From JANYHF01 sp031367715 (lineage in GTDB: Bacteria; Pseudomonadota; Alphaproteobacteria; Rhizobiales; Hyphomicrobiaceae), in contig JANLQJ010000066.1 in the NCBI GenBank assembly GCA_031367715.1, positions 1 through 64,000 of the forward strand: 64,000 nt of DNA, in the 5' to 3' direction. The notes under the pieces are model-generated. The model saw only the letters and a list, made by a program, of their open reading frames with translations, ran no database searches and had not been told where the DNA came from. Of the stretch, positions 1 through 8,212 are shown piece by piece (positions within the stretch are counted from its first letter, which is position 1; the number at the start of each line of letters is the position of its first letter). Position numbers and translations under genes: made by a program.

Positions 1-337
1 AGCGCTGCACCATAAGAATGCTGCAGCGCATCCGGGATGACAATCTTGCAAAGCCCATCTCAACTGTCATCCCGTGCGCGGCGCAGCGTTTTGACGGTGC
101 GCTGCAGACACGGGACCTCTCAGGGCTCCTGCCGTGGTCCAGCACGGCTGGAGCCCGATGAGGTCCCGGATCAGCGCTGCACCATAAGAATGCTGCAGCG
201 CATCCGGGATGACAATCTTGCAAAGCCCATCTCAACTGTCATCCCGTGCGCGGCGCAGCGTTTTGACGGCGCGCTGCAGACACGGGACCTGAAAGGGCTC
301 CTGCCGTGGTCCAACACGGCTGGAGCTCTGATACCGG
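1..337. repeat. Tandem direct repeat, two copies of about 172 bp
   Basis: The first copy starts at or before base 1 and the second at 173. They match closely to about 330 with only scattered substitutions. Each unit contains several short inverted segments, for example CATCCGGGATGAC answered by GTCATCCCG, so it could fold as RNA or DNA. No believable protein is encoded here; the long open frames simply follow the GC-rich repeat. The unit resembles the intergenic palindromic repeats common in Hyphomicrobiales. The left boundary lies outside the window. Confidence 0.8.
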
Positions 338-340
338 CCA

Positions 341-437
341 ACCTATCGTTTGACTCGTGCTCGCAAGGGGCGCACAGCGGTGCGCCCGTCCAAGAGCTTG
401 CCGCGCAGCTAGACGGGCGCACAGCGGTGCGCCCCTA
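341..437. repeat. Dispersed GC-rich palindromic repeat, copy 1
   Basis: Two self-complementary cores (GGGCGCACAGCGGTGCGCCC) flank a fixed centre, CCAAGAGCTTGCCGCGCAG. The left flank (CCAACCTATCGTTTGACTCG and following bases) is the reverse complement of the right flank of the copy near 8370, so the same element occurs with its flanks in opposite orientation. It sits between the tandem repeat and the first metalloprotease-like gene. This is a non-coding REP/BIME-like element; no transposase is seen. Confidence 0.8.
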
Positions 438-474
438 CAAATCACCGATGAGTCAGCATCAACGACGCTTGGTG

Positions 475-999
475 TTACCCCTTCGCCTTGGCAAAACACA
501 CCTTCATCGCCTCGCAGCGCGCCGGCCCCGGCAAATGCCCCTTGTCGGCCGCCAGCGGTTTCCAGAAATCGCAGATCGCCTGCACGCCAGCGGCGTCCAG
601 CCACTTCTGCGACACGCCGTCGGCGATGGCCGAACAGTCCGCCACTGTCTCGTCGGGCCCGTGCAACTGATGCCCGCATTCGTGGCCGAAGGCGTAGAGG
701 CGCACGACCTTGGGGAGCTTGTCGAAGGCTGCGGGGTTGAGGATCACGAAGCCGGGCTCGGCGGCGGCCACATCGTCGAGTTTCGGGTTCAGGACGATCT
801 GCACCTTGCCGCAGGCCAGCGGCGTTCCGTCCACACCGTATCCCGCCGGCGCCAGTGTCCGGCCAGGGGCGTAGGAGAGATATTCGGCCAGCGTCGGCGG
901 GGCGGCTGGGGCACTCGCAATCTGATAGGCGAACAACGCACAGGCCACGGCGAGGCCGATCAGCAGCAACAGTCGCAACCGCGCGGGGGTCCAGTCCAT
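475..999 (-). CDS. Exported HExxH metalloprotease-like protein, paralogue A
   Basis: A 174-residue protein with an N-terminal hydrophobic segment (about residues 9-30) that should export or anchor it in the periplasm. Around residue 106 it has HECGH, followed after six residues by a DExxADxxA motif (DETVADCSA). HExxH plus ExxxD is how gluzincins and M48-like peptidases bind zinc, although here the two motifs are unusually close. The C-terminal half carries conserved Cys residues and a GPxRC motif. It is one of three tandem paralogues (475-999, 1196-1732, 1911-2402) sharing this core. I do not recognise a named family; peptidase activity is inferred from the motif alone. Confidence 0.75.
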   Translation of the reverse strand: MDWTPARLRLLLLIGLAVACALFAYQIASAPAAPPTLAEYLSYAPGRTLAPAGYGVDGTPLACGKVQIVLNPKLDDVAAAEPGFVILNPAAFDKLPKVVRLYAFGHECGHQLHGPDETVADCSAIADGVSQKWLDAAGVQAICDFWKPLAADKGHLPGPARCEAMKVCFAKAKG

Positions 1000-1016
1000 G
1001 ACTTAGCGCCCATCGT

Positions 1017-1177
1017 AGGGGCGCACAGCGGTGCGCCCGTCTAATACCCGCCCACTTATGGTCTGACCTGTCACTTTGAAGGTTCGTGACAGAGGTCATG
1101 GTGTAGGGGCGCACAGCAGTGCGCCCGTCCAAGAGCTTGCCGCGCAGCTAGACGGGCGCACTGCCGTGCGCCCCTAC
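1017..1177. repeat. Dispersed GC-rich palindromic repeat, copy 2
   Basis: Starts with a half copy of the GGGCGCAC...GTGCGCCC palindrome (about 1018-1042). A flank containing a strong hairpin follows (TGACCTGTCAC and GTGACAGAGGTCA, about 1063-1097). Then comes the full palindrome-centre-palindrome module (about 1106-1177). Bases 1046-1165 match 8223-8350 almost exactly. It lies between metalloprotease-like paralogues A and B, so it may have moved in after the duplication or may have mediated it. Confidence 0.8.
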
Positions 1178-1195
1178 CACCCTTATGCCGATGCA

Positions 1196-1732
1196 TCAAA
1201 ACTTGCCCTTGTCGCCATAACAGCGGCGCACCGTGTCGCAGCGTTGCGGGCCGGAAAAATGCATCACATCGCCGTGCGAGGGCGAGATGAAATTACAGAT
1301 CTCCTCGACCCCCGCCGGCGTCAGCCAGCCCTGGCGGCGGCCGCGCTGGGCGGCAAAACAATCGGCCTCATCCTCGTCAGGGCCTTTGAACTGATGCCCG
1401 CATTCGTGCGAGTAGATCCACAGCGAAACAGCTGGTGGCAGACCTTCGAGCTTTTTCGGATTGAGGATGATGAAGCCGTCATAGGCGGCCGCAAAATCAT
1501 CGAGACCGGGGTCGAGCACGACCGGGCGCACGCCGCAGCTGACCTTGTGGCGGCTGAGCAGCAGATCGCCCGATTCGACGATGCTGGCCTTGCCACCGAT
1601 ATGGGCGACGTAATCCTCGGCGGTGGGGATCGAGCCGGACGGCGTGTAGTCGGCGGCGCGAACGGCGGTCGTGACCAACAGACAGGCTGCGGCCAGCGCG
1701 AGACAGCAGCGATGCACAGTAAGGACAAACAT
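1196..1732 (-). CDS. Exported HExxH metalloprotease-like protein, paralogue B
   Basis: The start at 1732 is chosen because it opens a clear signal peptide (MFVLTVHRCCLALAAACLL, cleavage near AVRA-ADY). The open frame continues upstream to 1987 but that part is not protein-like. The mature protein has HECGHQ, then GPDEDEADCFA (ExxxD type) six residues on, then WLTPAGVEEIC and a C-terminal GPQRCDTVRRCY. These positions match paralogues A and C, including the paired cysteines, which probably form disulfides in the periplasm. 178 residues. Function unknown; a compact zinc peptidase is the best inference. Confidence 0.75.
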   Translation of the reverse strand: MFVLTVHRCCLALAAACLLVTTAVRAADYTPSGSIPTAEDYVAHIGGKASIVESGDLLLSRHKVSCGVRPVVLDPGLDDFAAAYDGFIILNPKKLEGLPPAVSLWIYSHECGHQFKGPDEDEADCFAAQRGRRQGWLTPAGVEEICNFISPSHGDVMHFSGPQRCDTVRRCYGDKGKF

Positions 1733-1910
1733 CAATCGCACTCTGGTCAGGCAGGACAAGTTCGGCACGGGAACACAAAACGTGACCGGGTTCAACCACA
1801 GGTCGCAAAAGGCGCCGCTGTCGGTGGCCGAATTGCGCATGGTGTCCCCAGCGTTGGCGGCTCGCAGCATGGTCGCTATTGGCTGACTGTGGCCTGAACG
1901 AGGCCATACC

Positions 1911-2402
1911 TCAGCCCTTGCGGCCCGGTGCGGTCTCGAAACACTGCTTGAGAGCATCGCAGCGTTCTGGGCCAGCCAGATGAGCACCGTCCGCCTCGGT
2001 GTGCCACAGCGCCCTGCAAGCCTGCTTGAGGCCGGCGGGGGTCAGCCAGCCCTGGCGCTTGCCGGAGCGCACCGCCCAGCAGTCCGCCGAACTCTCGTCG
2101 GTGCCGACATACTGGTGGCCGCATTCGTGCAGAAAAACCAGGCGCTGCACGATCTGGGGATACTTGTTCAGAAATTTCGGACCGAACATAATCAGCCCTT
2201 GCACGGCAAACCCGGGGCCGGGAACCGCATTGCTCACCACCACCTTGGCGGCGGCACAGCTCAGTCTCATGCCGCCAATATTGGCGCTGCCGGCGCTGGC
2301 ACCGCGGGTTTCAGCCAAGGCCGCGCAGCAAGCAATCCCGAGGGCCAGCGCCGCGACCGACCAGAGCCCTCTCGACCACACCGACACCACGCACGCGACC
2401 AT
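1911..2402 (-). CDS. Exported HExxH metalloprotease-like protein, paralogue C
   Basis: The start at 2402 gives 163 residues with a hydrophobic export signal (about residues 8-30, ending ALAETRG). A G-run lies about 8 bases upstream. The core motifs are HECGHQYVGTDESSADCWA, WLTPAGLKQAC and GPERCDALKQCF, the same order and spacing as in paralogues A and B. B and C share GWLTPAG and are closer to each other than to A. The gene starts about 100 bp downstream of the zincin gene on the same strand. Confidence 0.75.
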   Translation of the reverse strand: MVACVVSVWSRGLWSVAALALGIACCAALAETRGASAGSANIGGMRLSCAAAKVVVSNAVPGPGFAVQGLIMFGPKFLNKYPQIVQRLVFLHECGHQYVGTDESSADCWAVRSGKRQGWLTPAGLKQACRALWHTEADGAHLAGPERCDALKQCFETAPGRKG

Positions 2403-2502
2403 GCCATTGCCCCCTTGGACCCACAATTTCCTCAGCCACCGGCACATTCCGCCAGAACCGGGCCGGTGTGCAAGGCGCTTCTGCGTCACGGCGGCGGATT
2501 TC

Positions 2503-2958
2503 CTACCCAGCTGAGCTATTTCGGTCCGCCTCATCATTTGCGGCGGCTGCTTCGATGGCCTCCATATCGGCGTCCGAGAGGCCGAAATGGTGGCCGATCT
2601 CATGCACCAGCACATGCGTTATGACGCCGCCCAGCGTGTCCTCGAACTCGGCCCAATAGTCCAGCATCGGACGGCGGTAGAGGAACACCAGATCAGGCGT
2701 CGCGGCGACGGCGCTGTCGCGGCCCGCCAGGCTGACGCCCTGATAGAGGCCGAGAATATCGAACGGCGTCTCGGCATCGAGATCGTCGAGCACGCTGTCC
2801 TCGGGAAAGTCCTCGATGCGGATGACCAGATCGGTGCAACGCTCGCGGAAATGCTCCGGCAGCCGCGCGAACGCGGCGAGCGCGATGGTCTCGAAGTCCT
2901 CCAGCGAGGGCGACTGGCGAGGCCCCCAGTCGGAAACCGATAGCGGCGTTTCAATCAC
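2503..2958 (-). CDS. Metallopeptidase family protein (minimal zincin, DUF1025-like)
   Basis: A 151-residue cytoplasmic protein with HVLVHEIGHHFGLSD near residues 115-130. This is the HExxHxxxxxD/H metzincin-like signature of the small bacterial zincin family PF06262. The family is widespread in alphaproteobacteria, and its physiological substrate is not known to me. The start overlaps the stop of the upstream SDR gene by four bases (2955-2958), so the two are translationally coupled. It is the last gene of a GST - queG - SDR - zincin run on the minus strand. It is not closely related to the three HECGHQ proteins downstream, though all have HExxH. Confidence 0.85.
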   Translation of the reverse strand: MIETPLSVSDWGPRQSPSLEDFETIALAAFARLPEHFRERCTDLVIRIEDFPEDSVLDDLDAETPFDILGLYQGVSLAGRDSAVAATPDLVFLYRRPMLDYWAEFEDTLGGVITHVLVHEIGHHFGLSDADMEAIEAAAANDEADRNSSAG

Positions 2959-3845
2959 GCGGAGGTGTCCCCATGGTTGGCCATTTCGGCAGCAAGCGCA
3001 CTCAGGCCTTGTCGATAGGTGGGATAGCGCAAGGCGACGCCAAGCTCCTGGCGGATGCGCAAATTTCGCACCCGGCGGTTGTCGGCATAGAAGCTTGCCG
3101 CCATCGGCGAAAGTTTTGCTTTGGCGAACGGCACCTGCGGCGGCGGCGCGAGCGCCAGCAGGCCGGCGGCATAGGCGACCACCTCGTCGGGCGGGGCGGG
3201 CTCATCGTCGGTGACGTTATAGATGCGGCCGGGCTTGCCGCGCGCGATGCCGGCCGCCAAGGTTTGCGCGATGTCGGCGATGTGGATGCGGTTGAACACC
3301 TGCCCCGGCTTGACGATGCGCTGGGCGCTGCCGTCGATGAGATTGAGCAGCGGATTGCGGCCGGGGCCGTAGATGCCGGCGATGCGGAAGATCTGCACGC
3401 TGCGCTGGGTTGCGGCACCGAAGTCGAGCCAAGTGGTTTCCGCCTCCAGCCGCCGGATCGAGCGCTCCTGGCGCGGCGCTGGCGGCGTTTCCTCGTCAAC
3501 CCAAGCGCCGCCGCTATCGCCGTAGACACCGATGCTGGACAGGTAACCGATCCATTGCAGGCGCGGCGCGGCCGCGAGTTGGTCGCGGCACGCCGACAGG
3601 ACCGGGTCCGAGGTCGAACCCGGCGCAATCGACACCAGGAGATGCGTCGCCGTATCGATGGCGGTGGCGAGGCCGGCGCGGACATTGTCCCCGTCGAAGA
3701 TGTGGCCCGCATAGCCCATGGCGGCAAGACGCGCTGCTCCCAGCGGCGTGCGCGATGTGCCGGTGATCCGCCAGCCATGCGGCACCAAACGGCCGGCCAG
3801 CGCCTCGGCGCTGTATCCCAGGCCAAGACAGAGCAGTCGTTTCAT
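2955..3845 (-). CDS. SDR-family NAD(P)-dependent epimerase/dehydratase-like protein
   Basis: 296 residues beginning with a Rossmann dinucleotide-binding loop (CLGLGYSAEALAGRL; variant GxGxxxxxL). The downstream elements fit extended/atypical SDR proteins of the YeeZ type: YLSSIGVYGDSGGAWVDE, FRIAGIYGPGRNPL, and NRIHIADIAQTLAAG. The substrate is unknown. The gene overlaps both neighbours by four bases (3842-3845 with queG, 2955-2958 with the zincin gene), so it belongs to one translation-coupled operon. Confidence 0.85.
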   Translation of the reverse strand: MKRLLCLGLGYSAEALAGRLVPHGWRITGTSRTPLGAARLAAMGYAGHIFDGDNVRAGLATAIDTATHLLVSIAPGSTSDPVLSACRDQLAAAPRLQWIGYLSSIGVYGDSGGAWVDEETPPAPRQERSIRRLEAETTWLDFGAATQRSVQIFRIAGIYGPGRNPLLNLIDGSAQRIVKPGQVFNRIHIADIAQTLAAGIARGKPGRIYNVTDDEPAPPDEVVAYAAGLLALAPPPQVPFAKAKLSPMAASFYADNRRVRNLRIRQELGVALRYPTYRQGLSALAAEMANHGDTSA

Positions 3846-5011
3846 ATCATTGGCTCCGCAGCAGCCATGGGGTCAGACCCCTTCAGCCAAGAGGGCTGAC
3901 GCCATTCCATCAACACGGCCGAATCCGGCTCGACGGGACGCCAGCGTTGCGCCAGCTTCTCGAACGCCTCTTGCGGCACCAGCCGCGCCAAGGCCCAAAC
4001 CGCCATTGCCCGCACCAAGGGTGAGGTGTCCGTCAGCAGCGGCTCGATCAACATGGCGAGCCCCGCGTCGCCCGAATTACCCGCCGCGATCAGCACGTTG
4101 CGCAAAAAACGGTCGCGGCCGGCGCGTTTGACCGGCGAGCCCCGGAAGCGCGCGCGAAAACCTGCGTCGTCGAGCGCCAGCAATTCTGCGATCGGCGGCG
4201 GCTCGGCCCCTTCCGGTGCCAAGAGCCGGCTCTCCTGCGCGGCTGCGGCGAACTTGTTCCAGGGGCAGACGGCCAGGCAATCGTCGCAGCCATAGACGCG
4301 GTTGCCCATGGCGGCGCGGAATTCCGGTGCGATATGCCCTTTGTGCTCGATGGTCAGATACGAGATGCAGCGCCGTGCGTCGAGCTGGTAGGGCGCGGGA
4401 AACGCCTGCGTCGGACAAACCTGCAGGCAACGCGAGCAGCTGCCGCAGTGGTCCTGCTCGGCCGCATCGGGCGCGATTTGCGCTGTCGTCAGGATGGCGC
4501 CGAGGAAGAACCAGGAGCCGAGGTCGCGCGAGACCAGATTGGTGTGCTTGCCTTGCCAGCCCAGCCCGGCGGCGGCCGCGAGCGGCTTTTCCATCAGCGG
4601 CGCGGTGTCGACGAACACCTTGACGTCGGCCCCGGTTTGCGCTGCCAGCCAACCGGCCAGCCGTTTCAGCTTCGGCTTGAGGATGTCGTGATAGTCGGCT
4701 CCCTGCGCATAAACCGAGATGGCGGCCCGCCGCGGTTGCGACAGCACCGCGAGTGGGTCATTGCCGTCGCCATAGCGCATCGCCAGCATGATGGCGGAGC
4801 GCGCCTGTGGCCACATGGCTTGCGGTGTCGCGCGCCGGTCCACCGTTTCGGCCAGCCAGCCCATGTCGCCGCAATGTCCCAGCGCCACGAATTGCCGCAG
4901 TCGTTCTCCCGCGGCGGGATCGGCATTGGCCGAGGTCACGCGCACGTCCGCAAAGCCCTCGGCAAAGGCCTTGGCGCGCAAGGCTGACTTGAGTTGCTCC
5001 GGCTCGTCCAT
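3842..5011 (-). CDS. queG: Epoxyqueuosine reductase QueG
   Basis: Catalyses the last step of queuosine synthesis, reducing epoxyqueuosine to queuosine in tRNA with cobalamin and two [4Fe-4S] clusters. Both cluster motifs are visible: CGSCSRCLQVCP and CDDCLAVCPWN. They follow the family segments GYHDIL-like (ADYHDILKPKLKRL) and VDTAPLMEKPLAAAAGLGWQGKHTN. A HEAT-like tail (RAMAVWALARL) is typical. The ATG at 5011 (389 residues) lies 7 bases beyond the stop of the GST gene. An upstream ATG at 5038 would overlap that gene by 20 bases and add nine atypical residues, so 5011 is preferred. Confidence 0.95.
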   Translation of the reverse strand: MDEPEQLKSALRAKAFAEGFADVRVTSANADPAAGERLRQFVALGHCGDMGWLAETVDRRATPQAMWPQARSAIMLAMRYGDGNDPLAVLSQPRRAAISVYAQGADYHDILKPKLKRLAGWLAAQTGADVKVFVDTAPLMEKPLAAAAGLGWQGKHTNLVSRDLGSWFFLGAILTTAQIAPDAAEQDHCGSCSRCLQVCPTQAFPAPYQLDARRCISYLTIEHKGHIAPEFRAAMGNRVYGCDDCLAVCPWNKFAAAAQESRLLAPEGAEPPPIAELLALDDAGFRARFRGSPVKRAGRDRFLRNVLIAAGNSGDAGLAMLIEPLLTDTSPLVRAMAVWALARLVPQEAFEKLAQRWRPVEPDSAVLMEWRQPSWLKGSDPMAAAEPMI

Positions 5012-5018
5012 GGTCCGC

Positions 5019-5714
5019 TCAAAAATCCGGATCGGCATAGTGCGCAGGCGGCAACGGCGCCCCCGGCACTCGCTCGGAGAGGATCGTCCGCATGGACGGC
5101 CGCGATTTCATGCGCGCATACCACTGGCGCGCCATCGGCCGTTCCTCCCACACCAGCTCGTCGACATAGTCGAGACACGAGACATGCGCGGCGGCGGCCA
5201 GGTCGGCAAAGGACATTTCGGCGCCGGCCAGCCAGTTGCGGTCGTGAGCAAGGAAATCCAGATAGCCCAGGTGATAGCGCAAATTCGCGCGCGCGCCGCG
5301 CAACAGATCGGCATCAGGCTTGCGCGCGCCGGCGGGATCGTAGCGGCTGTAGATTTTCTCATCCAGCAGCGGTCGGGTCACCTCACGGTTCCACTTGCCA
5401 TGGAACCAGTCGACCAAGCGGCGGCATTCGGCGCGCCTCTCGGCCGGGCCGGGGAACAGCCTGGGGAGAGTGTTGCCGGCCGGCGCGGCTTGCGTATCGG
5501 CGAGGTATTCCGAAATGGCATAGGCCCCGCAGACTGGCGCGCTTCCTTCGGGGCACAGCACCGGCAGCTCGCCGGACGGATTGAGCGCCAGGAACGCCTC
5601 GCGCCATTCCCACGGTTTTTCCTCTTCCAGCGTCACCTCGACTTTGAGCTCCGCCAGGGCAAGGCGAATCGAGCGCGCAAACGGACAGAGCCGAAAATGG
5701 ACCAGTTTTTGCAT
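5019..5714 (-). CDS. Glutathione S-transferase family protein
   Basis: A 231-residue soluble protein with an N-terminal thioredoxin-fold domain. It contains FRLCPFARSIRLAL, a Cys-Pro active-site motif like omega/beta-type GSTs, and NPSGELPVLCPEG, the cis-Pro glutathione-binding segment. An all-helical C-terminal domain follows (about residues 90-220, with EMSFADLAAAAHVSCLDYVDEL). The ATG at 5714 is preferred over a GTG at 5747, which adds eleven residues before the fold begins. It is first in the GST-queG-SDR-zincin run. Substrate unknown. Confidence 0.9.
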   Translation of the reverse strand: MQKLVHFRLCPFARSIRLALAELKVEVTLEEEKPWEWREAFLALNPSGELPVLCPEGSAPVCGAYAISEYLADTQAAPAGNTLPRLFPGPAERRAECRRLVDWFHGKWNREVTRPLLDEKIYSRYDPAGARKPDADLLRGARANLRYHLGYLDFLAHDRNWLAGAEMSFADLAAAAHVSCLDYVDELVWEERPMARQWYARMKSRPSMRTILSERVPGAPLPPAHYADPDF

Positions 5715-6008
5715 CGCAGTAGCGAATCTCCAATATCGCCTCGTCACTTTCGCACGTTACGCGCCGCGTTCCAATTGGCCGCGGGCGGCCGGCTGGGCAA
5801 TCGCATGAACGAAGATCACTTTTTGAGATTGCTCATGTTTTCGTCATGGCCGCGTCGTGCGACGGCAGGCGGGGCGTGAGGTGATTGATGAGCAGCCGAG
5901 CGTGGATCAAAACGCTTCAGGCCATCGCCCCGCGACGCTGCCGGATCCCCATGGCCCAAAGCGCTGGGTTCGACTAGAACGCATTTGGAACCATGAGGGG
6001 AGAGCCAC

Positions 6009-6185
6009 ATGAAAATATCCGTCGGCTATTTGTTCTATGTTATCGCCGTTGTCATCACCGGGCTGGTGGTGGCGTCGAAATATTTCCACTTTGCGATTGC
6101 GCCTGTGACGGGCTGGCTGATGGCCGATTCGACCGCCAGCCTGCTGCTCGCCCTGGTGCTGGCGCTTCTGTCACGTTGGCTTTGA
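6009..6185 (+). CDS. Small two-helix membrane protein, 58 residues
   Basis: Starts MKISVGYLFYVIAVVITGLV and ends LLALVLALLSRWL. Two hydrophobic stretches (about residues 5-23 and 43-57) are separated by a short loop (KYFHFAIAPVTGWLMADST). A strong ribosome-binding site, GGGGAGA, lies 6-7 bases before the ATG, and the gene ends 68 bases before uppP on the same strand, which together argue that it is real. I do not recognise a family. It may be co-transcribed with uppP. Confidence 0.7.
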   Translation: MKISVGYLFYVIAVVITGLVVASKYFHFAIAPVTGWLMADSTASLLLALVLALLSRWL

Positions 6186-6253
6186 CAGCCGCACCCCTGT
6201 ATTAGCCTGCCGATCCGTGTCGGGCGGCGCGGCAATTTTCGGGGGACCTTCAC

Positions 6254-7057
6254 ATGCACGACTATCTGATCGCCGTCCTGCTCGGCATTGTCGAGGGGCT
6301 GACCGAGTTTTTGCCGATTTCCTCGACCGGGCACCTGATCCTGGCCGAAAAGCTGCTCGGCGTCACCGGCCCGGTCTGGCAGCCGTTCGAGGTCATGATC
6401 CAGCTCGGCCCGATCCTGGCGGTGGTCATGCTGTATTGGAACAAGCTCTGGTCGACCTTCACCGGCCTGATCAGCGAGCCGCGCTCGCGCCATTTCGCGC
6501 TGCTGCTGCTGCTGGCGCTGCTGCCAGCCGTGGTGCTTGGCTATCTGTTTTCCGGCCTGATCAAGTCCTACCTGTTCACCCCGCTGGTGGTCGGCATCAC
6601 GATGATTGTTGGCGGCCTGATCATCCTTTGGGTGGAGAACACGCATCGCCAGGAAATCCATCACGAGGCCGATGAATTGCCGTATCTGACCGGCGGTCTG
6701 ATCGGCCTTGCGCAAGCGGTGGCGATGATCCCGGGCACGTCGCGCTCCGCCGCGACCATTGTTGGCGCCCGCCTGCTCGGGCTCAGCCGGCGCGCCGCGA
6801 CCGAGTTCTCGTTCTTCCTGGCCATTCCCACCATGATGGCGGCGTTCGCCCACGAGGCGATCAAATACCGCCATGAGCTGAACATGGATACGCTCGGGCT
6901 GATCGGTGTCGGCTTCCTGGCGGCGTTCCTCTCGGCCTATCTGGTGATCAAGCCGTTCCTGGCGTTCGTCAGCACGCGCGGCTTCGAGACCTTCGCGCAA
7001 TACCGTATCGTGATCGGGACATTGGTGGTGGTGCTGTCGCTGCTGGCGGTGCTGTAG
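6254..7057 (+). CDS. uppP: Undecaprenyl-diphosphatase UppP (BacA)
   Basis: An integral membrane phosphatase that recycles the lipid carrier undecaprenyl pyrophosphate for peptidoglycan and other envelope polymers; overexpression gives bacitracin resistance. The diagnostic motifs are EGLTEFLPISSTGHLIL near the N-terminus and PGTSRSAATIVGARLLGLSR in the middle. About eight hydrophobic helices and a length of 267 residues are standard. A GGGGGA ribosome-binding site precedes the ATG. It converges with the NDUFA9-like gene, whose stop lies 6 bases away. Confidence 0.97.
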   Translation: MHDYLIAVLLGIVEGLTEFLPISSTGHLILAEKLLGVTGPVWQPFEVMIQLGPILAVVMLYWNKLWSTFTGLISEPRSRHFALLLLLALLPAVVLGYLFSGLIKSYLFTPLVVGITMIVGGLIILWVENTHRQEIHHEADELPYLTGGLIGLAQAVAMIPGTSRSAATIVGARLLGLSRRAATEFSFFLAIPTMMAAFAHEAIKYRHELNMDTLGLIGVGFLAAFLSAYLVIKPFLAFVSTRGFETFAQYRIVIGTLVVVLSLLAVL

Positions 7058-7063
7058 CCGGCC

Positions 7064-8034
7064 TCAACCCCGATAATGCGCATACTGACCGTTGGCCTTG
7101 AAGCGCTCCAGATAGCCCGGCACCACGGCTTCGATGCCCTGCGGCGCCATGATGCCGAGAGCGGCCAGGTCGCGGTGCTCGGCGCTGGCCTCGCGGCTCA
7201 CCACGCTGTCGATTTTCAGCATGCGCACCTGATCCACGGTCAACGGGCGCCAGCTCATCGGCAGCGGCTTGGTCAACGCGGCCAGCACCTTGGCGGCCCA
7301 GATCGGCACCGGCAGCAGCGGCCTCGAATGGCCGGCATAGCTCATGGTGCGCTGGAGCAACTCGCGGAACGTGAACACCTCCGGTCCGCCCAGCTCATAG
7401 ATGCCACCCGGCTTGGCCGCGCCGGTCAGGCTGGCCAGGATCGCAGCCGCCACGTCGCCGACATAGACCGGCTGGAAGTGGGCGCCGCCGCCGATCGACG
7501 GCATCAGGGGCGAGCCCTGCGCGACGCCGGCGAAGCGGTTGAAGAATTCATCCTCGGGGCCAAAAATGACGGACGGGCGCAGGATCACCGCGCCGCTGTG
7601 TTCGGTCAGCACCGCGGCCTCGCCCCTGCCCTTGCTCTGCGCATAATGGGCCGGCGCGCGCGCATTGGCGCCGAGCGCCGAGAGATGCACCAGGCTGCCG
7701 ATGCCAGCCTCGCGCGCCGCCTTGGCAACAGCGCGCGCGCCCTCGACATGCAGCGCCTGGAAGGTCTGGCGCCCGCTCTCGGCCAGCACCGCGACCAGGT
7801 TGACGACGGCATCCGCCCCGTCGACGGCGCGCCGCACAAGGCCGCGTCGCGCACATTGGCCTGCACCGCCATGATCTGCCCGACCCCGCCCATCGGCTGC
7901 AGATGCCCGGCCAGGTCCGGCCGGCGTTCAGCGGCTCGCACCCTGAAACCCTGCCTGGCCAGCAGCCGCACGGCATGCCGGCCGACAAAGCCCGAGCCGC
8001 CAAACACCGTCACCAGACCGCCAGTTGCCAGCAC
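7064..8034 (-). pseudogene. Complex I NDUFA9-subunit-like SDR protein, frameshifted
   Basis: The N-terminal part (VTVFGGSGFVGRHAVRLLARQGFRVRAAERRP) is a Rossmann domain reading from a GTG at 8034, with AGGAGA seven bases upstream. The rest (from RRAVDGADAVVNLVAVLAE to the stop at 7064) continues in another frame. The frames switch at 7838-7839: one base is missing between the GCC codon at 7840-7842 and the GTG at 7837. With one base added, the product would be about 323 residues and would match atypical SDRs homologous to the mitochondrial NDUFA9 subunit. It is either a real mutation or a sequencing error; the rest of the protein is intact, which favours a recent event or an error. Confidence 0.8.
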
Positions 8035-8212
8035 CGTGGTTCTCCTAAATGTGGACTGTTGTGAGGATGGGATACACGGGGCCGGGGCCGGGCTCAAGGT
8101 GCTGCCCTGTCCCAGCAGATCGAGACGCCCTCGCGTGCAGCCCCGTAAAAGAAGCGAAGTTGAATGTAGTATAGTTCTCAGAAATAGTGTCTTGAGTTCT
8201 GAACTGGAGTTA

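Noticed and set aside
37..1132. Long open frames on both strands across the repeats at the left edge.
   Set aside because: They run through tandem and palindromic repeats, repeat the same peptide segments, and lack homology; the real gene here is the HECGHQ protein at 475-999.
2470..2530. A tRNA-like stretch on the minus strand (AAATAGCTCAGCTGGGTAGG) at the end of the zincin gene.
   Set aside because: It resembles a tRNA D arm, but no matching acceptor stem, anticodon arm or T arm can be formed, and the bases are the last codons and stop of a well-supported gene.
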